DNA of 64,000 nucleotides from GCA-2746605 sp963710615 (GTDB lineage: Bacteria > Bacteroidota > Ignavibacteria > Ignavibacteriales > Melioribacteraceae), in the NCBI GenBank assembly GCA_963710615.1, contig CAVQBF010000008.1, positions 682,001 to 746,000 on the forward strand. Reading direction: 5' to 3'. The first letter of the stretch is position 1. Every line of letters starts with the position of its first letter. Shown here in pieces: positions 42,684 through 51,402 of the stretch. The notes beneath the pieces are model-generated. The model saw only the letters and a program-made list of their open reading frames with translations. It was not told where the DNA came from and made no database searches. A program made the translations under genes and the position numbers.

Positions 42684-44006
42684 TTAAGCTATACCTAAAA
42701 ACGCAGACATAATTGTTGCTAAGCCGAGAAAACTTAAAAAACCAACAACATCAGTAACTGTTGTTAATATAATTGAAGAAGATTGCGCGGGATCTTGCCC
42801 AAAAGATTTTAGTATTATTGGAATAACTGCCCCGGAAAATCCTGCTATGACCATTGAGAATACCATAGATACTGCAATAACAATTGCTAGACCGAAAGAT
42901 GAAGCCCAGAAAAAAACAACTACAGATGTTGTTAATGAAACTGCAACACCGTTTATAAATCCAACTCCAATTTCTTTTCTCGCAACTTTAAACCATTGGG
43001 AAGGATTAAACTCTCTCAAAGCGAGTCCGCGTATTGTTACTGCAAGAGCCTGAGAACCTGTATTGCCGGACTGCCCTGCAACTACAGGAAGGAATACTGC
43101 CAGTACAGTAAGTTTAGCTATTGTCTCTTCAAACATCCCCACAACAGCTGCTGCAAGGAATGCAGTGACCAAATTGATTTCAAGCCAAGGCAATCTTTTA
43201 CGTATTGCAAAAGAAACTTTTGAAAGCGCTCGTTCATCTCTACCTGCACCAAACATTGCTAAAGCATTTTCGCTTGCTTCAGCTGCTGCTGATTCAACTA
43301 ATTTATTGTGCCTCAATATTCCTAATAATTTATTATTAATATCAACTACGGGTAAACTAAAAATCTTTTTTTCTTCCAATAACTTAACTATTTCTTCTCT
43401 CGGTGCAAATGCATCAATGCTTGCTATATCAGTTTTAATTAAATTTTTTAACTGTTCTTTAGGGTTTGAGACCGCAACTATTTGTAGTGGAACAGATCCA
43501 ATGAAATTTCCATGAAGATCAACAACAAAAATGTTTAGAATACTTCTATTGCTGATTAATCTTAATCTCTTTAAAACCTCATCAATATTGTTCTCGGGAT
43601 GAAAGGTAGTAACCCTTGTATCCATTAAATAACCTGCAGTATCAGGTGGGTATTCCATTAAAATCTTAATTTGCTTCGAAAGCTGAGGCTCAAGAATAGC
43701 CAATTTTTTATTTGCCACTTCCTTATCTAACCGTGACAGCAATCTAGCAGCTAAGGCTTCATCAAGTTGAGGAAACAATTGAGCAAAAATTTCATCATCA
43801 AAATGAGGGATTATATCAGACGCAACATCAGGATTGATTGAAGAGAATACAGAAATAAAACTTGAAAGACTAAGTTTCTTCAAATAATCATATATCTCAT
43901 AGCTTGAAAAATTTTCAATTAAATATGCTATTTCGGTAGGAAAGGCATGAGAATAATCTCTAATTAATTTTAGCTCTGCTGGAGAGTTTTTAATCATTTT
44001 TATCAC
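42684..44006 (-). CDS. mgtE: Magnesium transporter MgtE
   Basis: A 440-residue MgtE: the N-terminal superhelical domain (about 10-125), two CBS domains ('YLMDTRVTTFHPENNIDEVLKRLR', 'AFAPREEIVKLLEEKKIFSLPVVD'), a plug helix (about 245-275) and five membrane helices. The latter carry the pore motif 'FLPVVAGQSGNTGSQALAVTIRGLALRE' and the 'FSGAVIPIILKSFGQDPAQSSSIILTTVTDVVGF' region. It is a dimeric Mg2+ channel gated by cytosolic Mg2+. Its start overlaps the preceding MgtE-like soluble protein by 17 nt. The start is ATG 44006 or 43997. Confidence 0.95.
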   Translation of the reverse strand: MIKMIKNSPAELKLIRDYSHAFPTEIAYLIENFSSYEIYDYLKKLSLSSFISVFSSINPDVASDIIPHFDDEIFAQLFPQLDEALAARLLSRLDKEVANKKLAILEPQLSKQIKILMEYPPDTAGYLMDTRVTTFHPENNIDEVLKRLRLISNRSILNIFVVDLHGNFIGSVPLQIVAVSNPKEQLKNLIKTDIASIDAFAPREEIVKLLEEKKIFSLPVVDINNKLLGILRHNKLVESAAAEASENALAMFGAGRDERALSKVSFAIRKRLPWLEINLVTAFLAAAVVGMFEETIAKLTVLAVFLPVVAGQSGNTGSQALAVTIRGLALREFNPSQWFKVARKEIGVGFINGVAVSLTTSVVVFFWASSFGLAIVIAVSMVFSMVIAGFSGAVIPIILKSFGQDPAQSSSIILTTVTDVVGFLSFLGLATIMSAFLGIA

Positions 44007-44847
44007 CTTCTATATTAAATTTTTTCTCTGATTTAATAGTAATTTCAGCAGCACTGCGAACTAACCCGGAAAGTCCTATTCTATATAGTTCGCCAAGAGC
44101 GCTTCCTGCTGCACTAAACTGTCGTAATTCGTTTTTAGACTTTGTTTCAATAATATTTCTAATTACTTCTAGAGTGATAACACCTAAAAATAAATCATCA
44201 GCATCTGTAATCGGTAGGGCATAATAGTCTTGCCATCCTATATGATCAGAAATAGATTTAATATTAATTTCTGGGGATATTTTTGGAACGTTTGCATCAA
44301 TTATTGTCCGAAGTTCCTCTTTGGTATTGCTGCGGACTAATTGATGTAAATTAACTATTCCTTTTAATTTTTGATCACGAGCGACAATAAATATTTGTGC
44401 ATTTATGCTCCCATCAAATCTCTTAATATTCTCAAGGGCATCCTGAATTAATATATCATCTGTTAGTGTGAAAAGTCTTGTATTCATTATAGCGCCTGCT
44501 GAGAACTCATCGTATTGAAGCATTGTTGTAAATTGAACTGCCATTTTTTCTGGTAATTCAGCTAGAACAGAGTTGAGTTTGTCTTTATTCATTTGGCGCA
44601 TAATTAAAACAGCTACATTCGAAGGAATATTTGTAAGAATTTCTGTACAATCTTTTGCTTCGAGTAAATCAATTAATTTAATTGCTCTGTATCTTTCAAT
44701 TCTACTAAATACTTTATAAACATTTTTATTGGTAAGATTTTTAATAATTGATAAAATTTCATTATCAGGTAATAACGATAACATTTTAACTGCTTGATCA
44801 ATATGATTCTCAAAATATTTTTCTATAACTAATCTATCAATACCCAT
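43990..44847 (-). CDS. Soluble MgtE_N plus CBS pair protein
   Basis: A 285-residue protein holding the cytosolic portion of MgtE without the membrane domain: a MgtE_N superhelix (about 25-120), 'DEFSAGAIMNTRLFTLTDDILIQDALENI' as first CBS and 'ISDHIGWQDYYALPITDADDLFLGVITLEVIRNII' as second. It ends with 'SAAGSALGELYRIGLSGLVRSAAEIT' in place of the plug helix and pore. It starts 2 nt after the MscS-like gene and overlaps mgtE, so stoichiometric expression with MgtE is expected. A regulatory partner of MgtE is the natural inference; it has no transport motif of its own. Confidence 0.85.
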   Translation of the reverse strand: MGIDRLVIEKYFENHIDQAVKMLSLLPDNEILSIIKNLTNKNVYKVFSRIERYRAIKLIDLLEAKDCTEILTNIPSNVAVLIMRQMNKDKLNSVLAELPEKMAVQFTTMLQYDEFSAGAIMNTRLFTLTDDILIQDALENIKRFDGSINAQIFIVARDQKLKGIVNLHQLVRSNTKEELRTIIDANVPKISPEINIKSISDHIGWQDYYALPITDADDLFLGVITLEVIRNIIETKSKNELRQFSAAGSALGELYRIGLSGLVRSAAEITIKSEKKFNIEGDKND

Positions 44848-44849
44848 TG

Positions 44850-45671
44850 TTAAATCTTATTTATTAAGAAAGATTTTTTATCACCAAAGTATTTAGCTGG
44901 AATATAAACCTCACCTTCTTTAGTCTCTAGTTTAACGGAAGTAGGGTTTATTTGTATGATTTGTCCCTCTGTTTCATCAATTTTTATTTTATCCCCCTCC
45001 TTAAAATTTTGATGAATGTAATAAGATGCAAGAATATTGCTAACTGAGTTTTTTGATCCCAATCCAAAAGCCAAAGAAGCACCAAATAATAGGGCCGCAA
45101 GAACTATATCAACAATGTGAATTAAGAAGCTAATTTCAATTCCTAGATGATCGATTGCAATTATAAGAGAAATGATAAGCAATCCATATTCTGCAATTTT
45201 TCCAATTACTTTCCCATAAGAAATATCAGCTCGATTGGCTGCTGAAATTATTAGATTTCCTGCTAATTTGCCGCCAACGATACCAAGAAAAATAATTATC
45301 ACAGCGACAAGAATATTAGGAAGAAAATAGAATATACCACCTAACCAAGAGGTAATAATCGGCAATCCAATAATTTCGCTAATGAGTACAATGGTAAAAA
45401 TTAGAATCATCCAAAAAACAATATTACTAATGTGAGCTGCAGAGTTTTCAAAATTAATTTGATACAATCGATTTTTAATTTTTTCGTTATTAAATAATCG
45501 GGGTAAATTATTAATCAGTTTTTTTGTGAGATATCTCATTAAACGACCAATGACATATCCAATTAATAATACCACAAAAGAAAAAATAATTAATGGTGCA
45601 AGTTCAATAGTTGAATCAATAAGTTTGTCAAGAAATTTATTTATCTCATTAAAAAATAATTCGAAATTCAT
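44850..45671 (-). CDS. MscS-like mechanosensitive channel family protein
   Basis: A 273-residue membrane protein with about five helices and a short beta domain. It has repeats of 'IVLLIGYVIGRLMRYLTKKLI' and 'IFLGIVGGKLAGNLIISAANRADISYGKVIGKIAEYGLLII', the TM_helix repeat of CmpX-type channels. The MscS pore-like segment is 'ALLFGASLAFGLGSKNSVSNILASYYIHQNFKEGDKIKIDETEGQIIQINPTSVKLETKEGEVYIPAKYF'. It lacks the large C-terminal domain of MscS. It begins the MscS-like / MgtE-like / MgtE / CNNM / PPK2 run. Confidence 0.88.
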   Translation of the reverse strand: MNFELFFNEINKFLDKLIDSTIELAPLIIFSFVVLLIGYVIGRLMRYLTKKLINNLPRLFNNEKIKNRLYQINFENSAAHISNIVFWMILIFTIVLISEIIGLPIITSWLGGIFYFLPNILVAVIIIFLGIVGGKLAGNLIISAANRADISYGKVIGKIAEYGLLIISLIIAIDHLGIEISFLIHIVDIVLAALLFGASLAFGLGSKNSVSNILASYYIHQNFKEGDKIKIDETEGQIIQINPTSVKLETKEGEVYIPAKYFGDKKSFLINKI

Positions 45672-45912
45672 TTTATACTCTCCACATTTTCTATTGCACC
45701 AAAAAATGCAATATTCCTATTTTTTTTCAGAATAGTATCTATATTTTCTCTTTACCTTACTAATCAAAAAGTAGAGAGAAAATTTGAAGTTAACACTTTA
45801 AAAAGTGGTTTATAATAAATATGGCAGCCTGAATTACACTACTAATCAATATGCCAGCGAAAAATTAAAAGGTCGTTAATTACTTACTATTTTAATCACA
45901 ATGTGCTAAACC

Positions 45913-46671
45913 CTATAATGTCGCCATTTCATCGTTATCAAAATTTCTTCTGTAATAACTCATATATTCTACCTTCCTTTCGAGGGCATCTAACACTGCA
46001 TTACTAAAATTGACTTTCTCAAACTTTTGAGCACTTCCTAATCCGCCAGGACTAAACACATTAATTTCCATAAGCTTATTTCCGACAATATCTAGTCCAA
46101 CCAGGAACATTCCATCTTGTACTATTTTTGGTCTAACAATTTCTGCTAGTTTAAGATGTTCGTCCGTTATTACTGCTTGGGCTAACTTTCCACCAGCGTG
46201 AATATTGCTTCTTATATCATCACCATGTCTAACTCTTCGGAACGCAGCATATTTGCCCTTGTAACGCAATGGCTGTCCATTCATCATAAATAACCTAATG
46301 TCACCATCCTCAGCTGCTTTCAGATATTCTTGGGCAATAATGTATCCATCCTTAGATAATGATTCAACTATTTGGTTTAGATTTGAACGATCCTCTGGTC
46401 TAAGAATAAAAACACCGCTTCCTCCAGAGCCTTGCAAAGGTTTGAGAATTATATTTTCTCCCCTATCTTTTGAAAAAGATTTGATTTCTGAAACATCCCG
46501 TGTTATTAGAGTTTGTGGTCTCACCTCTTCGGGAAATAATTGAAAATATGTTTTATTCATAGCTTTAGCTAATCCATTTGGATCATTAAGAACAATTACT
46601 CCATGTCGCATAGCAATTCGTACCGAAATTAATACCTGCAGTTGCAGCCCAAGATCGAGAACCAGATTCAT
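45913..46671 (-). CDS. ATP-grasp (glutathione synthase/RimK-like) protein, C-terminal part (frameshifted)
   Basis: The C-terminal ~235 residues of an ATP-grasp ligase. Reading is homologous from 'IAMRHGVIVLNDPNGLAKAMNKTYFQLFPEEVRPQTLITRD'. ATP-binding motifs are 'NIILKPLQGSGGSGVFIL' and 'YIIAQEYLKAAEDGDIRLFMMNGQPL', and metal-binding residues lie in 'LVGLDIVGNKLMEINVFSPGGLG'. The first residues of the open frame (MNLVLDLGLQ) are out of frame with the family. The +1 break is at about 46613-46624. It ends the FGase-QEGLA-ATP-grasp trio. Confidence 0.82.
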   Translation of the reverse strand: MNLVLDLGLQLQVLISVRIAMRHGVIVLNDPNGLAKAMNKTYFQLFPEEVRPQTLITRDVSEIKSFSKDRGENIILKPLQGSGGSGVFILRPEDRSNLNQIVESLSKDGYIIAQEYLKAAEDGDIRLFMMNGQPLRYKGKYAAFRRVRHGDDIRSNIHAGGKLAQAVITDEHLKLAEIVRPKIVQDGMFLVGLDIVGNKLMEINVFSPGGLGSAQKFEKVNFSNAVLDALERKVEYMSYYRRNFDNDEMATL

Positions 46672-46960
46672 TTGCCGGATCGCTACGAAGCATTAAAATA
46701 TCTAGATCATCAACTGTAATTCTTTCTTTTACTGCCGTTTTACCCTGCAATGCTTTTAGGTAAAGTTCATTTGATTTATATTGTTTTTTAGGAACTGATG
46801 TTGCCCTAGCTCTTATACTTTCATCCGGATCGTAAGCTAAATCTCCCAATCCAATTACCCAAACATCGTGACCTCTATTTATTGCCCACATAGCCAATCT
46901 CGTAGTTGTATAGCCGGTCTGTTCGGTCATTACATCATTAACAACAAATCCTAATTTCAT
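46586..46960 (-). CDS. ATP-grasp (glutathione synthase/RimK-like) protein, N-terminal part (frameshifted)
   Basis: The N-terminal ~115 residues of a glutathione synthase-like protein: 'MKLGFVVNDVMTEQTGYTTTRLAMWAINRGHDVWVIG' (substrate domain of the GshB type), 'DDLDILMLRSDPANE' and 'SWAATAGINFGT'. The reading is then lost in frame (NCYATWSNCS). Joined to the next frame by +1 it gives about 350 residues, the size of bacterial GshB. The 'RSDPANE' motif is typical of GshB-like enzymes. The true substrate may differ from glutathione, since no GshA lies nearby. It is 1 nt downstream of the DUF1704 gene. Confidence 0.82.
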   Translation of the reverse strand: MKLGFVVNDVMTEQTGYTTTRLAMWAINRGHDVWVIGLGDLAYDPDESIRARATSVPKKQYKSNELYLKALQGKTAVKERITVDDLDILMLRSDPANESGSRSWAATAGINFGTNCYATWSNCS

Positions 46961-46961
46961 T

Positions 46962-48881
46962 TTAACTCCTTTTTATTAAATCGATTACTGATAAACCATT
47001 TTTTAGTTCTTTTAATTTTTCTAAAGCCATTTCGTTTTCCAGGTAACGGGGAAGAAGCGCTAAGGGCTTTAACACTTTTCTTGCTTGTAGTTCTTTAATA
47101 ATCGGAACGTGAGTTGAAGATATTTTGCCAATAAGTAGCGGCTCCAGCTCACCACCAACTGCAAAATATTTCAAAATATTCATTAATCCTCTAAGGTAAA
47201 CAGCATCTTTAGTTAAACCGCCGCCTCTATAGATTCTTGCAGTTATTATATACGCAATTCTCTGCGTAAATCCAAATTTACCATTTAATTCTCTAAAAGT
47301 ATCTATAAAAGTTGCTCCATCAATTAAGTTATCGGCAGCAATTACTCTTCCCGCTAAAAGCCTTAATCTTGCTGTAGTTAAACCTCCTACCAAATACTCA
47401 GTTAGCACCGCAATTCCTTCTTGAAGCTCATCATATCCTGCTAGCCCGGCATATAGCTGCTGAAATGGTTGAGCTCTACCATTTACATATGTCACAATGT
47501 GTGTACCAATCTCATGCTGTAGTAATGCATCCACTCTGCGCTTTGGAATTCTAATTTTTTTTCCTAAAAACAAATTCCCTCTCGAAACCATTAGCCCAGT
47601 TATATCATCTCTTATTTCAACCTTTGATTTCATCTCTGGGAAAAACTGTTTATAATAATTTATTTCTTCTTCAGCTTTTTGTGCAAATGAATAGCAATCA
47701 AAAAAAACATTGTCCGTCGGTTCTTTTTTATGAGCTGTTGTGCTCTCCAAAATTTTAATGGCGAGTAATTTTAATTCAGATGTAATTTCACCATAAAGCT
47801 GCATACTGCCATAAAAGAAATTTCTAGTTCTTCTATCTCTAAGCATCGACAAAGTTTTTTCAAGCTCAATTTGTTTTTCATAAAAAAGATTGGATAGTGT
47901 TGGATCTTCAATTTGATCAATTGGAATATTATAAAGTTTTGTTTTTAGTGCAGAAGGATTAATTGGAATTGGGCGGTAGTGAAATATTGGATCTTTTTGA
48001 AATTTATTCGCTTTAAATTTATTCCATGATTGATCTATATTAATAGGTGTAACAAGCAAAAGAAAATCATAAGCGTTGCTAATTTCTGCAAGTTTTTGAT
48101 CAACCTCCCAAACAGCTTTAACCATAGCCCTTCTGCCCAATGATTGGTAATTGGTAGGCCTTAAGTTTGTTTGATGATGGGAAAACTGATATACGCTTAA
48201 TTTAATTGCCCTTGATAAACCTTGGTGCAGTTTTTTTAATACTAGTGGGTATAACTCTCCTGTTGTGGAATTCTGATAAAAAGGATCAATCTCAATGCCA
48301 ATCATAAAGCAGTTCATCTCTTTTGCGAAAGAAGAGGATACCAATGGTAACATTTTTTCAGGCCATTGCTTCTTGTCGTACAAAATTTCTGCCTTAACTT
48401 TTTGTCTCTGAACGTAAATAATTTCTAAAGCTTTTTCTAATGTCTCAACGGTATCAGTATGAAAACGATCTTTAGATATTCTTATTTTAACATGAGGATT
48501 TGAAATGCCCAAGGTGTTGTTCGCCTCAGAGGAGTTATTTTTTTTTGTCCACACCTCAATTATAAGAAATGCCTTATGTTCGTTAGACATTAGTGCGGCT
48601 ATATTCTGCACTAATGACGATAACCCTGACTTAATTTTATTGCTGGCGGATGCAATTAAATAAGAAGCTTCACCTTTAACTAATTTTTCTGTTCCATTAT
48701 CTTCATATTTGGTAGGTCTTCTATAAACACAAATGAATGGGAGAGGTCTATCAATGTGCAGTCTCCCATTTAGTGGCAAAGATCTGCGTACAGATTTATT
48801 ATCAGCAATTCTCCTGCATATATTATCAATAAGTTGTTCCGTAATAGTATTTTCAGGTTGTGTTTTTGATTTAGTCTGCAT
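46962..48881 (-). CDS. QEGLA-motif (DUF1704) putative metallopeptidase
   Basis: A 639-residue member of the family often named 'flavohemoglobin expression-modulating QEGLA motif protein'. The zincin-like motif HEIGTH (456-461) and the QEGIA motif (487-491, in 'ELQEGIAVLTEYLVGG') are present, followed by 'RVIAADNLIDGATFIDTFREL' and 'AYIITARIYRGGGLTKDAVYLRGL'. The helix-rich N-terminal half is not assigned. The HExxTH-type site and downstream Glu suggest a metallopeptidase; the name's link with flavohaemoglobin is historical. It sits between an N-formylglutamate amidohydrolase-like gene (11 nt) and an ATP-grasp gene (1 nt), so the three should act together. Confidence 0.92.
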   Translation of the reverse strand: MQTKSKTQPENTITEQLIDNICRRIADNKSVRRSLPLNGRLHIDRPLPFICVYRRPTKYEDNGTEKLVKGEASYLIASASNKIKSGLSSLVQNIAALMSNEHKAFLIIEVWTKKNNSSEANNTLGISNPHVKIRISKDRFHTDTVETLEKALEIIYVQRQKVKAEILYDKKQWPEKMLPLVSSSFAKEMNCFMIGIEIDPFYQNSTTGELYPLVLKKLHQGLSRAIKLSVYQFSHHQTNLRPTNYQSLGRRAMVKAVWEVDQKLAEISNAYDFLLLVTPINIDQSWNKFKANKFQKDPIFHYRPIPINPSALKTKLYNIPIDQIEDPTLSNLFYEKQIELEKTLSMLRDRRTRNFFYGSMQLYGEITSELKLLAIKILESTTAHKKEPTDNVFFDCYSFAQKAEEEINYYKQFFPEMKSKVEIRDDITGLMVSRGNLFLGKKIRIPKRRVDALLQHEIGTHIVTYVNGRAQPFQQLYAGLAGYDELQEGIAVLTEYLVGGLTTARLRLLAGRVIAADNLIDGATFIDTFRELNGKFGFTQRIAYIITARIYRGGGLTKDAVYLRGLMNILKYFAVGGELEPLLIGKISSTHVPIIKELQARKVLKPLALLPRYLENEMALEKLKELKNGLSVIDLIKRS

Positions 48882-48892
48882 TAGTTAAAAAA

Positions 48893-49675
48893 TTATTTGT
48901 TATTCATATGGTTAATTTCTTCCAATACGCCATAAGTTGTATGCTTAAGAAGTTTTTTTATCTCTTCTATTACATCAGGGTAAGGTTCTCCTGTCCATTC
49001 ATCCATAAAGAATTTCCTAAATTCAATTGAGAGACTACAAACATTATTTGGAAATTTTTCATGAATCCATCTAGGAAAGTATCCCCCTCTAAATTTAATA
49101 TTTTCTCTAATATCTAGATTCCTACCCATAAAATTATAACTTACTGTTTCATTAATAAATCTATCAATGATTGGAGCCCATTTTTCACGGTTTAGTGTTC
49201 CGGTGCCTAAATTTATTTCAGGGTTTAATTCATCAGGTTCTGGGGGTTGGTTTGCTCCATTCCGTTTATAATTATAAGAGTGTAAATCATAAACTACAAC
49301 TGTTTTATTATGATCAAGATGAGTATATATTTCTTTCTCCAATTGAGAATAAAAATCAGAATATTTTTTAAGAGACCCTTGATAAAGTTCACCGGGGATT
49401 TGTTCCTTCCAAACTTTTAGCCCCCAAGAATCTTCAGGCTTTAGGTAAACAGCTTTTTCTCTTGGTCTATTTAAATCAACCTCAAATCGAGAGGTTTTTG
49501 TAGTAATAGTATTCATGGAGATAGATAGCCACTTACCAGTGAATGGATCTTCTTCTCTTAACCTAGAGCTCTCATCAAGACTAAGATATTCTGCTAATTC
49601 TGTTCTTATTTGGTGTCCATCATGAATAGCAGCTATAATGATTGGACTTGATGGATCTTGAATATTGAATATCAT
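48893..49675 (-). CDS. N-formylglutamate amidohydrolase-like protein
   Basis: A 260-residue protein of the FGase (HutG-type) zinc amidohydrolase family: 'IIIAAIHDGHQIR' (His18, His21), 'EVDLNRPREKAVY', 'VVVYDLHSYN' (Asp130, His132) and a C-terminal 'SIEFRKFFMDEWTG'. The family cleaves N-formyl-glutamate or related amides. Here the histidine-utilisation genes are absent and the gene instead leads a trio with DUF1704 and a GSH-synthase-like ligase. A different amidated or glutamate-containing substrate is likely. The promoter should lie upstream of 49675. Confidence 0.9.
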   Translation of the reverse strand: MIFNIQDPSSPIIIAAIHDGHQIRTELAEYLSLDESSRLREEDPFTGKWLSISMNTITTKTSRFEVDLNRPREKAVYLKPEDSWGLKVWKEQIPGELYQGSLKKYSDFYSQLEKEIYTHLDHNKTVVVYDLHSYNYKRNGANQPPEPDELNPEINLGTGTLNREKWAPIIDRFINETVSYNFMGRNLDIRENIKFRGGYFPRWIHEKFPNNVCSLSIEFRKFFMDEWTGEPYPDVIEEIKKLLKHTTYGVLEEINHMNNK

Positions 49676-49829
49676 TTTGAACTCCCTAAATTATAACAAT
49701 AATATAAAAAGCACTATTGTTGAATCCTAATAATTATTTTTTTGGCTGGGAATTATAGCAAAATATATTGGATAAAAAGAAATTTTATTAAAAATAAATA
49801 GAGAATATGAAGGTTATTTTAGATCTTGC

Positions 49830-49853
49830 GACCAGGGATTTAAACCACTGGTC
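49830..49853. terminator. Hairpin between two minus-strand genes
   Basis: The 6-bp arms GACCAG (49830-49835) and CTGGTC (49848-49853), with inner GG/CC pairing, form a hairpin. It lies 18 nt downstream of the stop of the minus-strand fragment at 49871 and upstream of the FGase promoter region. There is no clear T-tract, so termination is possible but not certain. Confidence 0.35.
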
Positions 49854-49870
49854 ACATATATTTAATTATT

Positions 49871-50110
49871 TCATTGATTCGGCTTTGAATAATTTTTATA
49901 AAATTCGTTTTTTAATGAGTCCATTCCCTGAAATAACTTATCAAATTTTTTTCTATTCAATTTAAATCTATTGGAGAAAAAATCATCTTTGTAGAAATCA
50001 TATGTTAAAAGTGAATCTTCAAAAAACATATCATCTAAAAATGGTCGTTGGACATTTGGGAATGAATTAAAAAAATCGTTTTGAAAAATTGAATAAGAGG
50101 TTAAAAGGAA
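49871..50110 (-). pseudogene. Orphan C-terminal coding fragment
   Basis: A stop-free minus-strand frame of 79 codons between 50110 and the stop at 49871. It reads like the C-terminus of a protein rich in Phe and Asp ('SFPNVQRPFLDDMFFEDSL', 'KLFQGMDSLKNEFYKNYSK'), with coding-like composition. The only ATG (50029) would give 52 residues and has no RBS, and an in-frame stop precedes the frame. The AraC gene starts right at its 5' edge, so it may be a truncated remnant. The frame is in a 470-nt gap between the FGase gene and AraC; the rest of that gap shows no gene. Confidence 0.4.
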
Positions 50111-50145
50111 CTATTTTTAGAAAAAAATAATTATCGGATTAAAAC

Positions 50146-51285
50146 TTGATCAAGAGTTATCCACTTAGTATTGATATTTTTGCGCTTCTAATATTTCTTG
50201 GAACTGTTCAAGGAATTTTTCTTTCCTATTTTTTTCTTAGCAAAAAAAATCGTCCAATTAAAGCAAATGTTTTTCTTGGATTGCTTTTGCTTACCTCTGC
50301 TCTTCTTAGTTTTGATATTCTTATCTCATACACCAACTTTATGTTTCAGGTAATTTACCTTGTTGATGCAACCGAGCCTTTAAACCTTTTGGTTGGTCCC
50401 TTATTTTTTCTTTACATTTTGGCAAAAATTGACGAGTCAAAAATCAAAATAATTTACTATCATTTTTTGCCCGCTGTTATCTATTTTGTCTATTCAATCT
50501 TCTTTCATATACAAAGCATTGAGTCAAAGTATAATGCGTATCTTGAACAATACCATCCTGAACTTGAATTTATTTCAACTAGTGGAACTGGATTTCAAGA
50601 TCCGTTATTATTAAAAAGTTATATCAATGAACTGACAATTATTTCAATTCTTGCTTACTTAATAATTGCTGTAGTTATTATTTATAGAGTGCAAACCAGA
50701 AGTCCGGCTAGTGCAAAATCCTATCGTATTCTATGGATAGATATTGCCTTTATGACAGTTATTCTTTCAACAATAATATTTGTAAAATTTACTTATCCGC
50801 ACGATCTTGGTGATTATATAATAATTGTTGCCATAACTATTTTCATCTATTCAATCAGTTTTAAGGTTATTCGAAATTCTCTTTTTTTTAAGGCAAATAT
50901 TAACGAAAAGAAATATTCCAAATCGGCGCTGGACGAAGAAACAAAAAATAAAATACTTCAGAAAATAAATAAGATTATGGATGAGAAATATTATCTTAAC
51001 TCTTCTCCATCTCTGCCAGACTTTGCAAAAAAAATTAATGTAAGTCCAAACTATGTTTCCCAAGTTATTAATGAAAAGTTAGACCTCTCGTTTCTAGGAC
51101 TTATAAATAAATACAGAGTTGAAGAGGCAAAATCGATGATTCTTGATCCAAACTTGAATGAAACAATTGAAGGTATTGGTTATTCTGTTGGTTTTAACTC
51201 AAAATCTACTTTTCATTCGGCATTTAAAAGATTAACCGGAAAAACTCCCTCCGAATATAAAACTTCAAAAATGAGTAAAAAATAA
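50146..51285 (+). CDS. AraC family regulator with seven-helix membrane N-terminus
   Basis: A 379-residue regulator. About seven hydrophobic helices (about 10-245) resemble the 7TM sensory modules found in Bacteroidota. They are followed by a cytoplasmic linker and an AraC HTH domain (about 270-375): 'NSSPSLPDFAKKINVSPNYVSQVINEKLDLSFLGLINKYRVEEAKSMI' and 'IEGIGYSVGFNSKSTFHSAFKRLTGKTPSEYK'. A membrane-bound transcription factor that senses an envelope or external signal is inferred. The likely target is the acyltransferase gene 117 nt downstream. The start follows a weak RBS (ATCGGATTAAAAC); TTG 50146 is used. Confidence 0.88.
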   Translation: MIKSYPLSIDIFALLIFLGTVQGIFLSYFFLSKKNRPIKANVFLGLLLLTSALLSFDILISYTNFMFQVIYLVDATEPLNLLVGPLFFLYILAKIDESKIKIIYYHFLPAVIYFVYSIFFHIQSIESKYNAYLEQYHPELEFISTSGTGFQDPLLLKSYINELTIISILAYLIIAVVIIYRVQTRSPASAKSYRILWIDIAFMTVILSTIIFVKFTYPHDLGDYIIIVAITIFIYSISFKVIRNSLFFKANINEKKYSKSALDEETKNKILQKINKIMDEKYYLNSSPSLPDFAKKINVSPNYVSQVINEKLDLSFLGLINKYRVEEAKSMILDPNLNETIEGIGYSVGFNSKSTFHSAFKRLTGKTPSEYKTSKMSKK

Positions 51286-51402
51286 GTTTTTGAATATCAC
51301 ATAGTTCGATCTTACAAGTCAGAACTACAATCCTACCTTAAGGCTCTGATTTTATTTGTATTAAGCATATATTTGCTGAAACATTAATCAAAGGACTATA
51401 GA

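Noticed and set aside
43990..44006. The MgtE-like soluble gene and mgtE as two halves of one frameshifted gene.
   Set aside because: Both contain a complete MgtE_N plus CBS pair, so they are separate overlapping genes rather than one split gene.
45672..45912. Gap between the MscS-like gene and the ATP-grasp gene.
   Set aside because: No coding frame with an RBS and no clear hairpin; likely promoter and 3' end sequence only.
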